Assembly (NCBI RefSeq): GCF_004803475.1
Contig: NZ_SRKY01000004.1
Location: 62,001-126,000 of the forward strand
Source of the DNA: Aliishimia ponticola
Lineage (GTDB): Bacteria; Pseudomonadota; Alphaproteobacteria; Rhodobacterales; Rhodobacteraceae
Direction: 5' to 3'
DNA length: 64,000 bases
Shown here: positions 17,424-25,167 of the stretch, piece by piece
Numbering within the stretch: position 1 is the first letter of the stretch
Layout of the letters: each line of letters opens with the position of its first letter
Notes under the pieces: generated by a model
What the model saw: the letters and a program-made list of their open reading frames with translations, nothing else
What the model was told of the DNA's origin: nothing
Databases searched by the model: none
Program-made: the position numbers and the translations under genes

Positions 17424-18047
17424 TTATTGCAGGCGCACCAGATCGGCATAGCCGACGACCGGCCCGATCCACTGGCGCGAGCGTACAACCGTGCTGCCGT
17501 TCAGCTGGTAGGTATTGACGAAGCTGTCGCGGCCAGAGGTGCAGCGCTCTGTCAATGTGGCGCCGTTGCGGCTGGGCTGGCAGGAAAAGGTCACGCTGTT
17601 CAAGACGCCCTCTGCATCCAGATAGCGATGCAGCCGCCCGTAGGACGCCGTGCGCCCGGACAGCGCCGATATCGTGCCCCGCATGTCAGAAGCCATCAGG
17701 TCATACCCAAGGCCACGTGTGGCGATCACGACGCCATTCCGGGTCGTTACCGACACGCCAGTCGCATCAAGCCACGTTACCGCGCCCCCGTTGCGACCGC
17801 CGATGATCGTCGACGCGACCGCGTTGTTTGCCGGCAGTTCGATCATCAGGACCGGATCGCTTTGGCCAGCATTGCGCACCGTTTGGATCACGGCGGCGCG
17901 CTGGGCCTCAAGGCTGGGTTGTTGCCCCGGCATGGTCGATTGCTTGAGCGTATTCGCAATGCGCAGGAACGCGCTATCGGATGCAGTTCCGCAAGCCGAC
18001 AGAACCAGCAGACCGGCCATGGCCGCAAAAGACAGTATTCTGTTCAT
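17424..18047 (-). CDS. yjbF: YjbF/GfcB-family outer-membrane lipoprotein
   Basis: 207-aa lipoprotein with the lipobox LVLSAC, acylated at Cys19. It is of the YjbF/GfcB/YmcC family linked to exopolysaccharide or group 4 capsule secretion. Family-like segments include DPVLMIELPANNAVAST, TWLDATGVSVTTRNGVVIATRGLGYDLM and FSCQPSRNGATLTERCTSGRD. Its start overlaps the yjbH stop by 4 bp (ATGA), so the two are made together. Only the H and F members of the enterobacterial yjbEFGH set are present; no YjbG-like or YjbE-like gene is next to them. Confidence 0.85.
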   Translation of the reverse strand: MNRILSFAAMAGLLVLSACGTASDSAFLRIANTLKQSTMPGQQPSLEAQRAAVIQTVRNAGQSDPVLMIELPANNAVASTIIGGRNGGAVTWLDATGVSVTTRNGVVIATRGLGYDLMASDMRGTISALSGRTASYGRLHRYLDAEGVLNSVTFSCQPSRNGATLTERCTSGRDSFVNTYQLNGSTVVRSRQWIGPVVGYADLVRLQ

Positions 18048-20155
18048 CGCCAGAACCTCCCCCAGCCGCCTTCAAGATCGCTACCGTGGTATTCGCGGAC
18101 GGTTTCATAAAGACGCCCGTCTACTTCAAGCCGCGCGCCGCCATCGCGGGTCAGCGGCTGAATCTCGGTCGTGAATTTCTTGCGGGTTTCTTTGCCGATC
18201 AGCGGCGACAGCGGCACGGTGATGCGCAGCCCCTTGTCAAAAGACCCTTCGCCGAAATCGTCGAAGGACACATCGGTCAGCGTCGCATATGCGCCGACCC
18301 GCCAGCCGTTGCGGAATTCGCGGTCCAACGCCACGGTCGCGCCCCAGTCGCCTGCAAGGTAGCGCCCTGCATCGACCTGCGCGTGATAACCCCCGCCCAC
18401 GTCCCAGTAACCAGAGACATGGCCAGTCGCGACCTCGTAATCACGGAAGCCAAAGCCCTGATCGTAGTCGCGCTGCTTGACGTAGTTGATCTCTGCCCCG
18501 ATGGCGAAATCGCTTTGCACCGGCTTCCACAGGACTTCTGCCGAAAGGCCGCCATATTGCGATTCCAGATAGCCTGCGGAAACGCGGCCATACAAATCGC
18601 TGCCCGGCTTGAAGTAGTAGTCGAGCGTCAGCGTCCGCAGCGCCGTTTCGCCCTCGCGGTCATAGATATTCGATTCAGAGCGCACCTTCTGGATAACCGA
18701 ATCCGACGGGCGGTCGGAATCTCCGATATCCCCGGCAAGGCGCTGGCGCAGCGAGCCTGATAGCGACAGGCCCGGCGCGAGATCGTAGTTCGCACTCAGC
18801 TCCAGCCCCACGCCGATGCGGATCGGATCATCCGGGTCGAAATAGCTGGCCTGCGCAAAGGGGCCGAGCCCCCAGGTGAATTTCGGATAGAGCGTGTCGT
18901 CGAACCGAGCAGGCTTGCGCGTCGAAGCGTCTGTGATCTGCGCCCGTTCCAACATGCGTTCGGACCCGTCAGCCGCATGTTCGAACCGCTCGACATCGCG
19001 GCGTTGCAGCGTCACGGCAGATGCGGGCACGCCGCGCACGACCGGAACGATGGTGAAGGTCTCAACCGAATCCGGCATCACCTGCGACAGTACACGGGCG
19101 GTCCGACCAACCGCTTCGGCGCCATAGGAATAGCGGTCATTGCGGATATGGATTTCGACCGAGCGAGGTTGCAGATCAAGCCGCTCGACCGCCAGCCCCT
19201 CATTCTCCATCAGCTTGCCCAGCGCATCACGGCGAACCGCGACCTGCTGATTGTCTACGGTCCAGCCAAGATCACGGCCTGCCCCCGGCGCACGGACACG
19301 CACGGGGAACGGCGCGCCCTGAAGATTACTTGGGGCCACAGAGCGTTTGGGGTTGTTGATCAGGTTGAGCGACGCACCAAAGGTCGTGCCGTACATGTAG
19401 AACGCTTGCACCGACACCGCTTCATTGAACCGGTAGTCGAGGCCGAAGTTGACCGGGCTATCGATGTCATGGATGTCGCGGCCGACTTCCTTGGCATACT
19501 CGTCCGGCGAATATTCCAGCTTGAACTGCAACTTGTCGGTCGCCTGCCATGCGATACCACCGAACAGCTCGGCATTGCCGCGGAACCAGTTCCCTGCCTC
19601 CAGCTGCCCGCCAAGGCGGTCGAACGTGTCGACCCGGCTGTTATAGCCCGAAAGCCCGCCAAGCCGCCCCCAACCGACGCCGCCTGTCACCGTGATGCCG
19701 GCGCCGAGCGACTTGGACGCGACGACATATTCCGACGAATAGACGCCCGTGCCGATGAAGTCGCGCAGCCCGATGGCGATGGCCGGGCGGAAGTCAGTTT
19801 CATCCACCAGCCGGTAATGCAGATCGAACGAACGGTCATAAAGCGTTTCGCGCACACTCGGATCGCCCAGCCCCTTGAGCGCCGAATAGCGGAAGGAAGT
19901 CGTCAGGCGCGGTGTCAACTGAAACGCAATCGTGGTGCGCGTCGTGTTGCCGAAGTTGAAAACCGTCGTGCCCAGCTCCGCATCGGGGAAGGACAGCGCT
20001 GTGGGCATATCGATCAAACCTGGCGTACCGTATGTCGAATAGGACGCGTTCGCCCCTTTCGGCTTCGAAACGGGAAGTGACCCGACTTCCGCCCAAAGCG
20101 GCACCGTCATGATGCTTGCCATTGCCAGGCCTGCTACGGCCACTTTCTGCGTCAC
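18044..20155 (-). CDS. yjbH: YjbH/GfcD-family outer-membrane beta-barrel protein
   Basis: Large protein of about 703 aa, matching the exopolysaccharide-associated YjbH family. The mature region begins with the diagnostic ASYSTYGTPGLIDMPTAL and continues through TTRTTIAFQLTPRLTTSFRYS, with alternating beta strands up to the final EVDGRLYETVREYHGSDLEGG. I prefer the GTG at 20155, which has GAGGGG 9 bp upstream and starts directly on a signal peptide (TQKVAVAGLAMASIMTVPLWA); a GTG at 20188 would add 11 residues. It is predicted to form an outer-membrane barrel working with the adjacent YjbF lipoprotein. Confidence 0.87.
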   Translation of the reverse strand: MTQKVAVAGLAMASIMTVPLWAEVGSLPVSKPKGANASYSTYGTPGLIDMPTALSFPDAELGTTVFNFGNTTRTTIAFQLTPRLTTSFRYSALKGLGDPSVRETLYDRSFDLHYRLVDETDFRPAIAIGLRDFIGTGVYSSEYVVASKSLGAGITVTGGVGWGRLGGLSGYNSRVDTFDRLGGQLEAGNWFRGNAELFGGIAWQATDKLQFKLEYSPDEYAKEVGRDIHDIDSPVNFGLDYRFNEAVSVQAFYMYGTTFGASLNLINNPKRSVAPSNLQGAPFPVRVRAPGAGRDLGWTVDNQQVAVRRDALGKLMENEGLAVERLDLQPRSVEIHIRNDRYSYGAEAVGRTARVLSQVMPDSVETFTIVPVVRGVPASAVTLQRRDVERFEHAADGSERMLERAQITDASTRKPARFDDTLYPKFTWGLGPFAQASYFDPDDPIRIGVGLELSANYDLAPGLSLSGSLRQRLAGDIGDSDRPSDSVIQKVRSESNIYDREGETALRTLTLDYYFKPGSDLYGRVSAGYLESQYGGLSAEVLWKPVQSDFAIGAEINYVKQRDYDQGFGFRDYEVATGHVSGYWDVGGGYHAQVDAGRYLAGDWGATVALDREFRNGWRVGAYATLTDVSFDDFGEGSFDKGLRITVPLSPLIGKETRKKFTTEIQPLTRDGGARLEVDGRLYETVREYHGSDLEGGWGRFWR

Positions 20156-20330
20156 GTCGTTCTGCCCCTCGTTCGCGTACGCCTTCACATGCTTTTAGGG
20201 AGTTAACATCCGATTGTGTAGCATTCTTGCGACTCTTGCGCGAAGAAACAGCAAGGTGTTGCCAATTCGCGGCCACGGGCGCAGGTTAAAAATTGTTTTG
20301 GCGCGCCGCGTTTTTTCACCGCAAAAGCGT

Positions 20331-20359
20331 TTGACAGGCCCGCTCGGCAAGGCTATTGC
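20331..20359 (+). promoter_or_regulatory. Sigma-70-type promoter of tRNA-Met
   Basis: TTGACA (20331-20336), a 17-bp spacer and TATTGC (20354-20359), ending 21 bp before the tRNA gene. Spacing and the perfect -35 make this the clearest housekeeping promoter in the window. Confidence 0.7.
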
Positions 20360-20380
20360 CTCACGCCGTACCAGAGACGT

Positions 20381-20457
20381 GGCGTGATAGCTCAGTTGGT
20401 TAGAGCACAGCACTCATAATGCTGGGGTCGGCGGTTCAAGTCCGCCTCACGCTACCA
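20381..20457 (+). tRNA. tRNA-Met (anticodon CAT)
   Basis: 77-nt cloverleaf with acceptor arms GGCGTGA/TCACGCT, discriminator A and an encoded CCA. The D-loop sequence is AGCTCAGTTGGTTAGAGC, the anticodon loop CTCATAA and the T-arm GGCGGTTCAAGTCCGCC. The G1-U72 pair and the overall form match alphaproteobacterial elongator Met tRNA. A CAT anticodon modified to lysidine (tRNA-Ile2) is the alternative, less likely by form. Confidence 0.9.
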
Positions 20458-20546
20458 CTTCTCCCCTCCTTTTTAGACTCGTTACGAAGCGCGCTGAAAT
20501 TGTGCGGCCGAAACGGTCGTAGGGCGCAGTCCGCCCCCGTCGCCCG

Positions 20547-21581
20547 TCAGCCGCCCCGCACCGCGTCGATCATCAGTTGCACGTTGTCTGGATCGGCGTC
20601 TGGTGTAATCCCGTGGCCAAGATTGAAGATATGCGGCCCTTTGGAAAAGGATTTCACGATAGCGCGGGCCTCGTCCACAAGGGCTTGGCCGCCGGTCACC
20701 ATATGTGACGAGGCAAGATTGCCCTGCACGCAGCCATCGACTTGCACATGCTCTGCCGCCCAGTCGGCCGAGACCGAGTTATCCAGCGCAACGCAATCGA
20801 CCCCGGTTTTCTTGGCGAAGCCGATATAGCCGTCGCCCGCTTCGCGCGGGAAGCCGATCACCGGGATATGCGGGTATTTCGCCTTCAGCGCCTGTGTGAT
20901 CTGGCGGCACGGTTCGACGGCGAAATCTTCGAAATCCTGCCCTTTGAGCGATCCGGCCCAGCTGTCGAATATCTTCACCACCTCTGCGCCCGCGTCGATC
21001 TGCTTGCCCAGATAGGCAATGGTGCCTTCGGTAATCCGGTCGATCAGCAGCTTGAACGCCGCGCGGTCGCCATCCTTGAAGAAATGTGCCGGGCCCTGAT
21101 CCTTGGTGCCGCGCCCGGCGATCATATAGGTCGCAACGGTCCATGGCGCACCGGCAAACCCGATCAGGGTGGTGTCGGAGGGCAGTTCCTGCGACAGGAT
21201 ACGCACGGTTTCGTAAATCGGATTCAGCGTCTCGTGAATGTCCTCGACGGGTTTGAGCGCCTCGACCCCGGCCATATCGGTAATGGTCGACAAACGCGGC
21301 CCCTCCCCTGTCACGAACCACAGATCCGCGCCAAGGGCCTGAGGCAGCAGCAGAATATCGGCGAACAGAATCGCCGCATCGAAACCATAGCGCCGGATCG
21401 GTTGCAGCGTGACTTCCGCCGCCAATTCAGGGTTATAGCAAAGCGACAGGAAGTCCCCGGCCTGCGCCCGCGTGGCGCGATATTCGGGCAAATAGCGCCC
21501 CGCTTGCCGCATCATCCAGATGGGCGGTACTGGCAACGTCTCTCCCGCGAGGGCTCGTAGGATTGTCTTGGTCTGGCTCAT
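20547..21581 (-). CDS. hemE: Uroporphyrinogen III decarboxylase
   Basis: 344-aa haem biosynthesis enzyme removing four carboxylates from uroporphyrinogen III. The signature [17 protein letters not shown] lies at residues 19-35 and includes the substrate-binding arginines. Also seen are [32 protein letters not shown] and [16 protein letters not shown]. The start at 21581 begins [14 protein letters not shown], as usual for the family; the further-open frame to 21638 is not conserved in character. It diverges from hemC with about 100 bp between the starts. Confidence 0.97.
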   Translation of the reverse strand: MSQTKTILRALAGETLPVPPIWMMRQAGRYLPEYRATRAQAGDFLSLCYNPELAAEVTLQPIRRYGFDAAILFADILLLPQALGADLWFVTGEGPRLSTITDMAGVEALKPVEDIHETLNPIYETVRILSQELPSDTTLIGFAGAPWTVATYMIAGRGTKDQGPAHFFKDGDRAAFKLLIDRITEGTIAYLGKQIDAGAEVVKIFDSWAGSLKGQDFEDFAVEPCRQITQALKAKYPHIPVIGFPREAGDGYIGFAKKTGVDCVALDNSVSADWAAEHVQVDGCVQGNLASSHMVTGGQALVDEARAIVKSFSKGPHIFNLGHGITPDADPDNVQLMIDAVRGG

Positions 21582-21683
21582 CGTGAGATTTCCGTATTTC
21601 ATTTCGCCCGCCGTGTTGTTTAAACCGGGAACGATCATCTATCCAGCGGCCATCCGTCGCTGCCCCACACAGAAGGGAATTTC

Positions 21684-22655
21684 ATGGACCTGCGCCTTCC
21701 CACCGCTGGCGAAACATTGAAGATCGGGACGCGCGGCTCGCCGCTGGCCCTTGCGCAGGCCTATGAGACGCGGGACCGGCTGGCCACGGCCTTCGGGTTG
21801 GAGGAAGACTGCTTCGAGATCGTCGTCATCAAGGTGTCCGGCGATGACCGCAGCATGGTCGAGGCCGACAAACCGCTCAAAGAGATCGGCAACAAGGGGC
21901 TGTTCACCCGCGAGATCGAAGAGGATCTGCTGTCAGGCAAGATCGACATTGCGGTGCATTCGATGAAGGACATGCCCACCACGCAGCCAGAGGGGCTGTT
22001 GCTGGCGACCTATCTGCCGCGCGAAGATGTGCGTGATGCTTTCGTATCGCCGCGGCTGGGCGGGATCGCGGAACTGGAAACGGGCGCGACCGTTGGCACG
22101 TCTTCCCTGCGGCGGCGCGCGCAGCTTTTGAACCGCCGCCCCGATCTGAACATCGTGGAGTTTCGTGGCAATGTGCAAACGCGGCTGCGCAAGCTGGGGG
22201 ACGGTCTGGCAGAAGCGACATTCCTTGCCTGCGCGGGTCTTAACCGGTTGAAGATGACCCAAGTTCCGGCCACGCCGATTGCGCCCGAAGATATGCTGCC
22301 CGCCATCGCACAGGGTGCCATCGGGATCGAACGGCGGCTGGATGACAACAACACCGCCGCGTTGCTCGATGCGATTCATGACCATGCCACCGGGCAGCGT
22401 CTTGCGGCGGAACGGGCCTTTCTCTTTACGCTGGACGGCTCGTGCGAGACTCCGATTGCCGGGCTGGCCACGCTGGAAGGCACCACCCTGCACCTGCGTG
22501 GAGAGGTTCTGCGCCCCGATGGGTCCGAAGCCATTGCCGATGCGATTTCCGGCCCCGCCGAGGACGGCTTGATGATGGGAACCGAGCTGGCCCGCACCCT
22601 GCTGGAACGAGCCGGTCCCAATTTCTTCGACTGGCACGCAGACCCCGCTTCGTAG
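21684..22655 (+). CDS. hemC: Porphobilinogen deaminase (hydroxymethylbilane synthase)
   Basis: 323-aa enzyme polymerising four porphobilinogens to hydroxymethylbilane. Features are KIGTRGSPLALAQAYETRD, the DKPLKEIGNKGLFTREIE and IAVHSMKDMPT segments, and GTSSLRRRAQLLNRRPDL. The dipyrromethane cofactor cysteine is in LDGSCETPIAG near residue 254. GAAGGG lies before the ATG. Divergent from hemE, so early tetrapyrrole genes share one control region. A small CGTCA-TTAT-TGACG hairpin follows the stop without a T-run. Confidence 0.97.
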   Translation: MDLRLPTAGETLKIGTRGSPLALAQAYETRDRLATAFGLEEDCFEIVVIKVSGDDRSMVEADKPLKEIGNKGLFTREIEEDLLSGKIDIAVHSMKDMPTTQPEGLLLATYLPREDVRDAFVSPRLGGIAELETGATVGTSSLRRRAQLLNRRPDLNIVEFRGNVQTRLRKLGDGLAEATFLACAGLNRLKMTQVPATPIAPEDMLPAIAQGAIGIERRLDDNNTAALLDAIHDHATGQRLAAERAFLFTLDGSCETPIAGLATLEGTTLHLRGEVLRPDGSEAIADAISGPAEDGLMMGTELARTLLERAGPNFFDWHADPAS

Positions 22656-22715
22656 CGTCATTATTGACGTAGGGGCAGGCAAGCCCGGATACTCTGCACC
22701 CGAGGAGGATGCAGC

Positions 22716-23654
22716 ATGACACCGGGAAAAGCCTACCTGGATAGCGATCAGATACGGGTGCTGGCCGCGCGTTCCGACCTGATGGGGGCGTGGCTCGTGA
22801 TCCATTGCTGGGGCGTGATCGCACTGGCTGTGCTTGGATTCGCGCTGTGGTCCAACATTCTCACCTTCGCTCTGGCGGTGATGGTGATCGGCTCGCGGCA
22901 ACTTGGGCTGGCCATCCTGATGCACGAGGCCGCGCATAACGCGCTGTTCAAGACGCGGTGGTTGAACGAATTTTGCGGCGAATGGCTGTGTGGCCGGCCA
23001 ATCCTGGCAGAGCTGCCCGCCTATCGCCATTACCACCTGACCCATCACCGACACACGCAGACGGATAAAGACCCCGATCTGGTGCTAAGCGAGAAATTCC
23101 CGACGACGAAAGCCAGCCTGAAACGCAAATTCCTGCGCGACCTGACCGGGCGGACCGGCTTCAAGCAACTGGTGGGGCAGATCGCACTCTCCATCCGGTT
23201 GGCGGGCGATCATGACGCCATCGATTCGGCCCGTCAGGACGCGGCACAGGCGTTCAAAGCGCCACAATTGTGGAAATCGGCCCCGGTTTTCCTGGGAATT
23301 ATCGTCCTGATGGGGCTGCTGGGAGAATGGTGGTACGGCCTCGCCTTCTGGTTTCTGCCGCATCTGACGTGGTTCCAACTGGTCCTGCGCATCCGCAATA
23401 TTGCCGAACATGGCGCGACAGAGAAATCGCAGAACCCGTTGCAAAACGTCAGAACGACCTTCGCCAACCCGCTAGAGCGGCTCTTCATCGCCCCATATTG
23501 GGTGAATTTCCACTTGGAACACCATATGGTGATGCATGTGCCCTGCTGGCGGCTGCCCCGTCTGCACATGGCATTGCAGCAGGCCGGATTGGGCGGGCGG
23601 ATGCGGGTCTCAAGCGGGTATCGCGCGGCACTGGCAGAGGCGGGCTGGAAGTAA
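22716..23654 (+). CDS. Fatty-acid desaturase-family membrane di-iron enzyme
   Basis: 312-aa integral membrane oxygenase with the three histidine boxes of the desaturase/hydroxylase superfamily: HEAAH at 70-74, HYHLTHHRHT at 105-114 and HLEHHMVMH at 266-274. The extra RIRNIAEH element at about 225-232 is also typical. Hydrophobic helices precede the first box and lie between the second and third. The family contains acyl-lipid desaturases, carotenoid ketolases/hydroxylases and alkane-type hydroxylases; the histidine spacing fits an acyl desaturase but does not fix the substrate. A GAGGAGGATGCAGC stretch holds the ribosome binding site before the ATG at 22716. It is a lone gene after hemC. Confidence 0.85.
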   Translation: MTPGKAYLDSDQIRVLAARSDLMGAWLVIHCWGVIALAVLGFALWSNILTFALAVMVIGSRQLGLAILMHEAAHNALFKTRWLNEFCGEWLCGRPILAELPAYRHYHLTHHRHTQTDKDPDLVLSEKFPTTKASLKRKFLRDLTGRTGFKQLVGQIALSIRLAGDHDAIDSARQDAAQAFKAPQLWKSAPVFLGIIVLMGLLGEWWYGLAFWFLPHLTWFQLVLRIRNIAEHGATEKSQNPLQNVRTTFANPLERLFIAPYWVNFHLEHHMVMHVPCWRLPRLHMALQQAGLGGRMRVSSGYRAALAEAGWK

Positions 23655-23799
23655 GGCTGGCGCCACGTCCCGCCGCCCACCTCAACCGAAAGTCGAAATC
23701 GTTACAATTTTTCGCCGTATTTCTGACAAAGGTGTAACCAATAGTTGAACCCTGATGGCCCTGGGCAGAACGCCCGTTGCGAGTATTCAGGAGTTGATA

Positions 23800-25161
23800 A
23801 TGTCCATCAAATCGTTGTCCGGCTACAGCTTTACTGTGACTGCAGATGGATCCTACGAATATTTGGGTGACATTCTGCGCGGCGGGGATGACCCGCTGTT
23901 CTCCGGGTTCGAGATATCTGCGTCTACAGGCGGCACGCAGAACGCTTTTGGCCTGCCACAGATCGCACTGACCGGAATTGATGGCGGAACGGAAGCTGCC
24001 TTCCTCATCGCCTCTTCCACGGATGAACGCATCTATGCCTATGAAGTCACCCTGCCCGGCGGCGATATGCTGGAGGTACTGGAATATGTGCGCGGAGATG
24101 GTGAAAGCGGCGAGATTCTGATTATCGGCGGCGATTTCTCTGCGCTTGGCGACGGCTCCGAAGGGCTGAGCGCGCTGATCTCCGCGATGGGATCGGCTGC
24201 AGCGATCGAAATCGGCACCGTCTTCGAAGCCGACGACCTGCCAGTGATCGAAGCGGCGGCAGATTACTATTCCGATACGCCTGCGCATTCCTCCCGCCTT
24301 GTTCTGGGCGGGTCGGAAGCGAATATCCTCAAGCTGGGCGATGGCGCGGATTATGTCTTTTCCGGCGATGGGGACGACTGGATCAGCGCCTCGGGCAATC
24401 ACGGCGCGCAGGTCGGCGATTCCCTGTTTGAGATCTACGAAGTGCAAACGATCGAAGGCGGCTTCGGCAACGACACGATCAAGTTCATCGATGATGGCGC
24501 AGGCACGATCATCGGGGATGCGGGCGATGACCGTATCTTTGGTGGCGAGTATAACGACATCCTGATCGGCGGTCTGACGACCTATGAGGGGATCGAATAC
24601 ACGGATAATGACGTTATCGTCGGCAATGGCGGCGATGATGCGATTTACGGCGGCGAAGGCGATGACTGGATGCATGGCGGCGCCGGAAACGACGAAATCT
24701 ACGCCAATATGGGCAGCAATACGCTGCGCGGCGGTGACGGGCATGACTATCTGAACGCCGGGGCCTATGCCGATGCCGACACGGATGTGAACAAGCTGTT
24801 TGGCGGCGACGGCAACGACTTCTTCCACGTCGATGTCAGCCGCAATTACCTTGTGGGCGGAGCAGGTGACGATTCCTTCTTCATCTTTGGCGGTGCGGCC
24901 ACGATCTGGGGCGGCACGGGCGAAGACACGATCTTCGTCAACGACGACGCGCTCGATTCCGGCATTCGGGTCAAGGACTTCACTGTCGGAGAAGACATCA
25001 TCAACCTTGCAGACGCGCTGATCGCCGCGCAGGATTTCGACACGCTCATGGCGGGCGCCGAACAGAAATCCTGGGGCACCAAGATCAGCGACGGGGACGG
25101 TGCGCTGTATCTGCTCGACACCACTGTCAGCGATCTGAGCGCGAGCGATTTCGTTTTCTGA
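23800..25161 (+). CDS. RTX (haemolysin-type calcium-binding) repeat protein C
   Basis: 453-aa acidic protein. It has an unusual N-terminal domain (MSIKSLSGYSFTVTADGSYE onwards) without nonapeptides, then repeats such as GGNGGDDAIYGGEGDDWMHG and GGDGHDYLNAG, and ends with a DTTVSDLSASDFVF tail. CAGGAG 6 bp before the ATG at 23800 sets the start; the open frame to 23755 is not used. The last residues resemble those of the RTX pair at 3.3-6.4 kb, suggesting a common type I exporter. The N-terminal domain is different, so it is not a recent copy. Function unknown. Confidence 0.83.
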   Translation: MSIKSLSGYSFTVTADGSYEYLGDILRGGDDPLFSGFEISASTGGTQNAFGLPQIALTGIDGGTEAAFLIASSTDERIYAYEVTLPGGDMLEVLEYVRGDGESGEILIIGGDFSALGDGSEGLSALISAMGSAAAIEIGTVFEADDLPVIEAAADYYSDTPAHSSRLVLGGSEANILKLGDGADYVFSGDGDDWISASGNHGAQVGDSLFEIYEVQTIEGGFGNDTIKFIDDGAGTIIGDAGDDRIFGGEYNDILIGGLTTYEGIEYTDNDVIVGNGGDDAIYGGEGDDWMHGGAGNDEIYANMGSNTLRGGDGHDYLNAGAYADADTDVNKLFGGDGNDFFHVDVSRNYLVGGAGDDSFFIFGGAATIWGGTGEDTIFVNDDALDSGIRVKDFTVGEDIINLADALIAAQDFDTLMAGAEQKSWGTKISDGDGALYLLDTTVSDLSASDFVF

Positions 25162-25167
25162 TCGACC

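Noticed and set aside
22656-22669. CGTCA-TTAT-TGACG hairpin after hemC as a terminator
   Set aside because: Short stem and no T-run on either strand.
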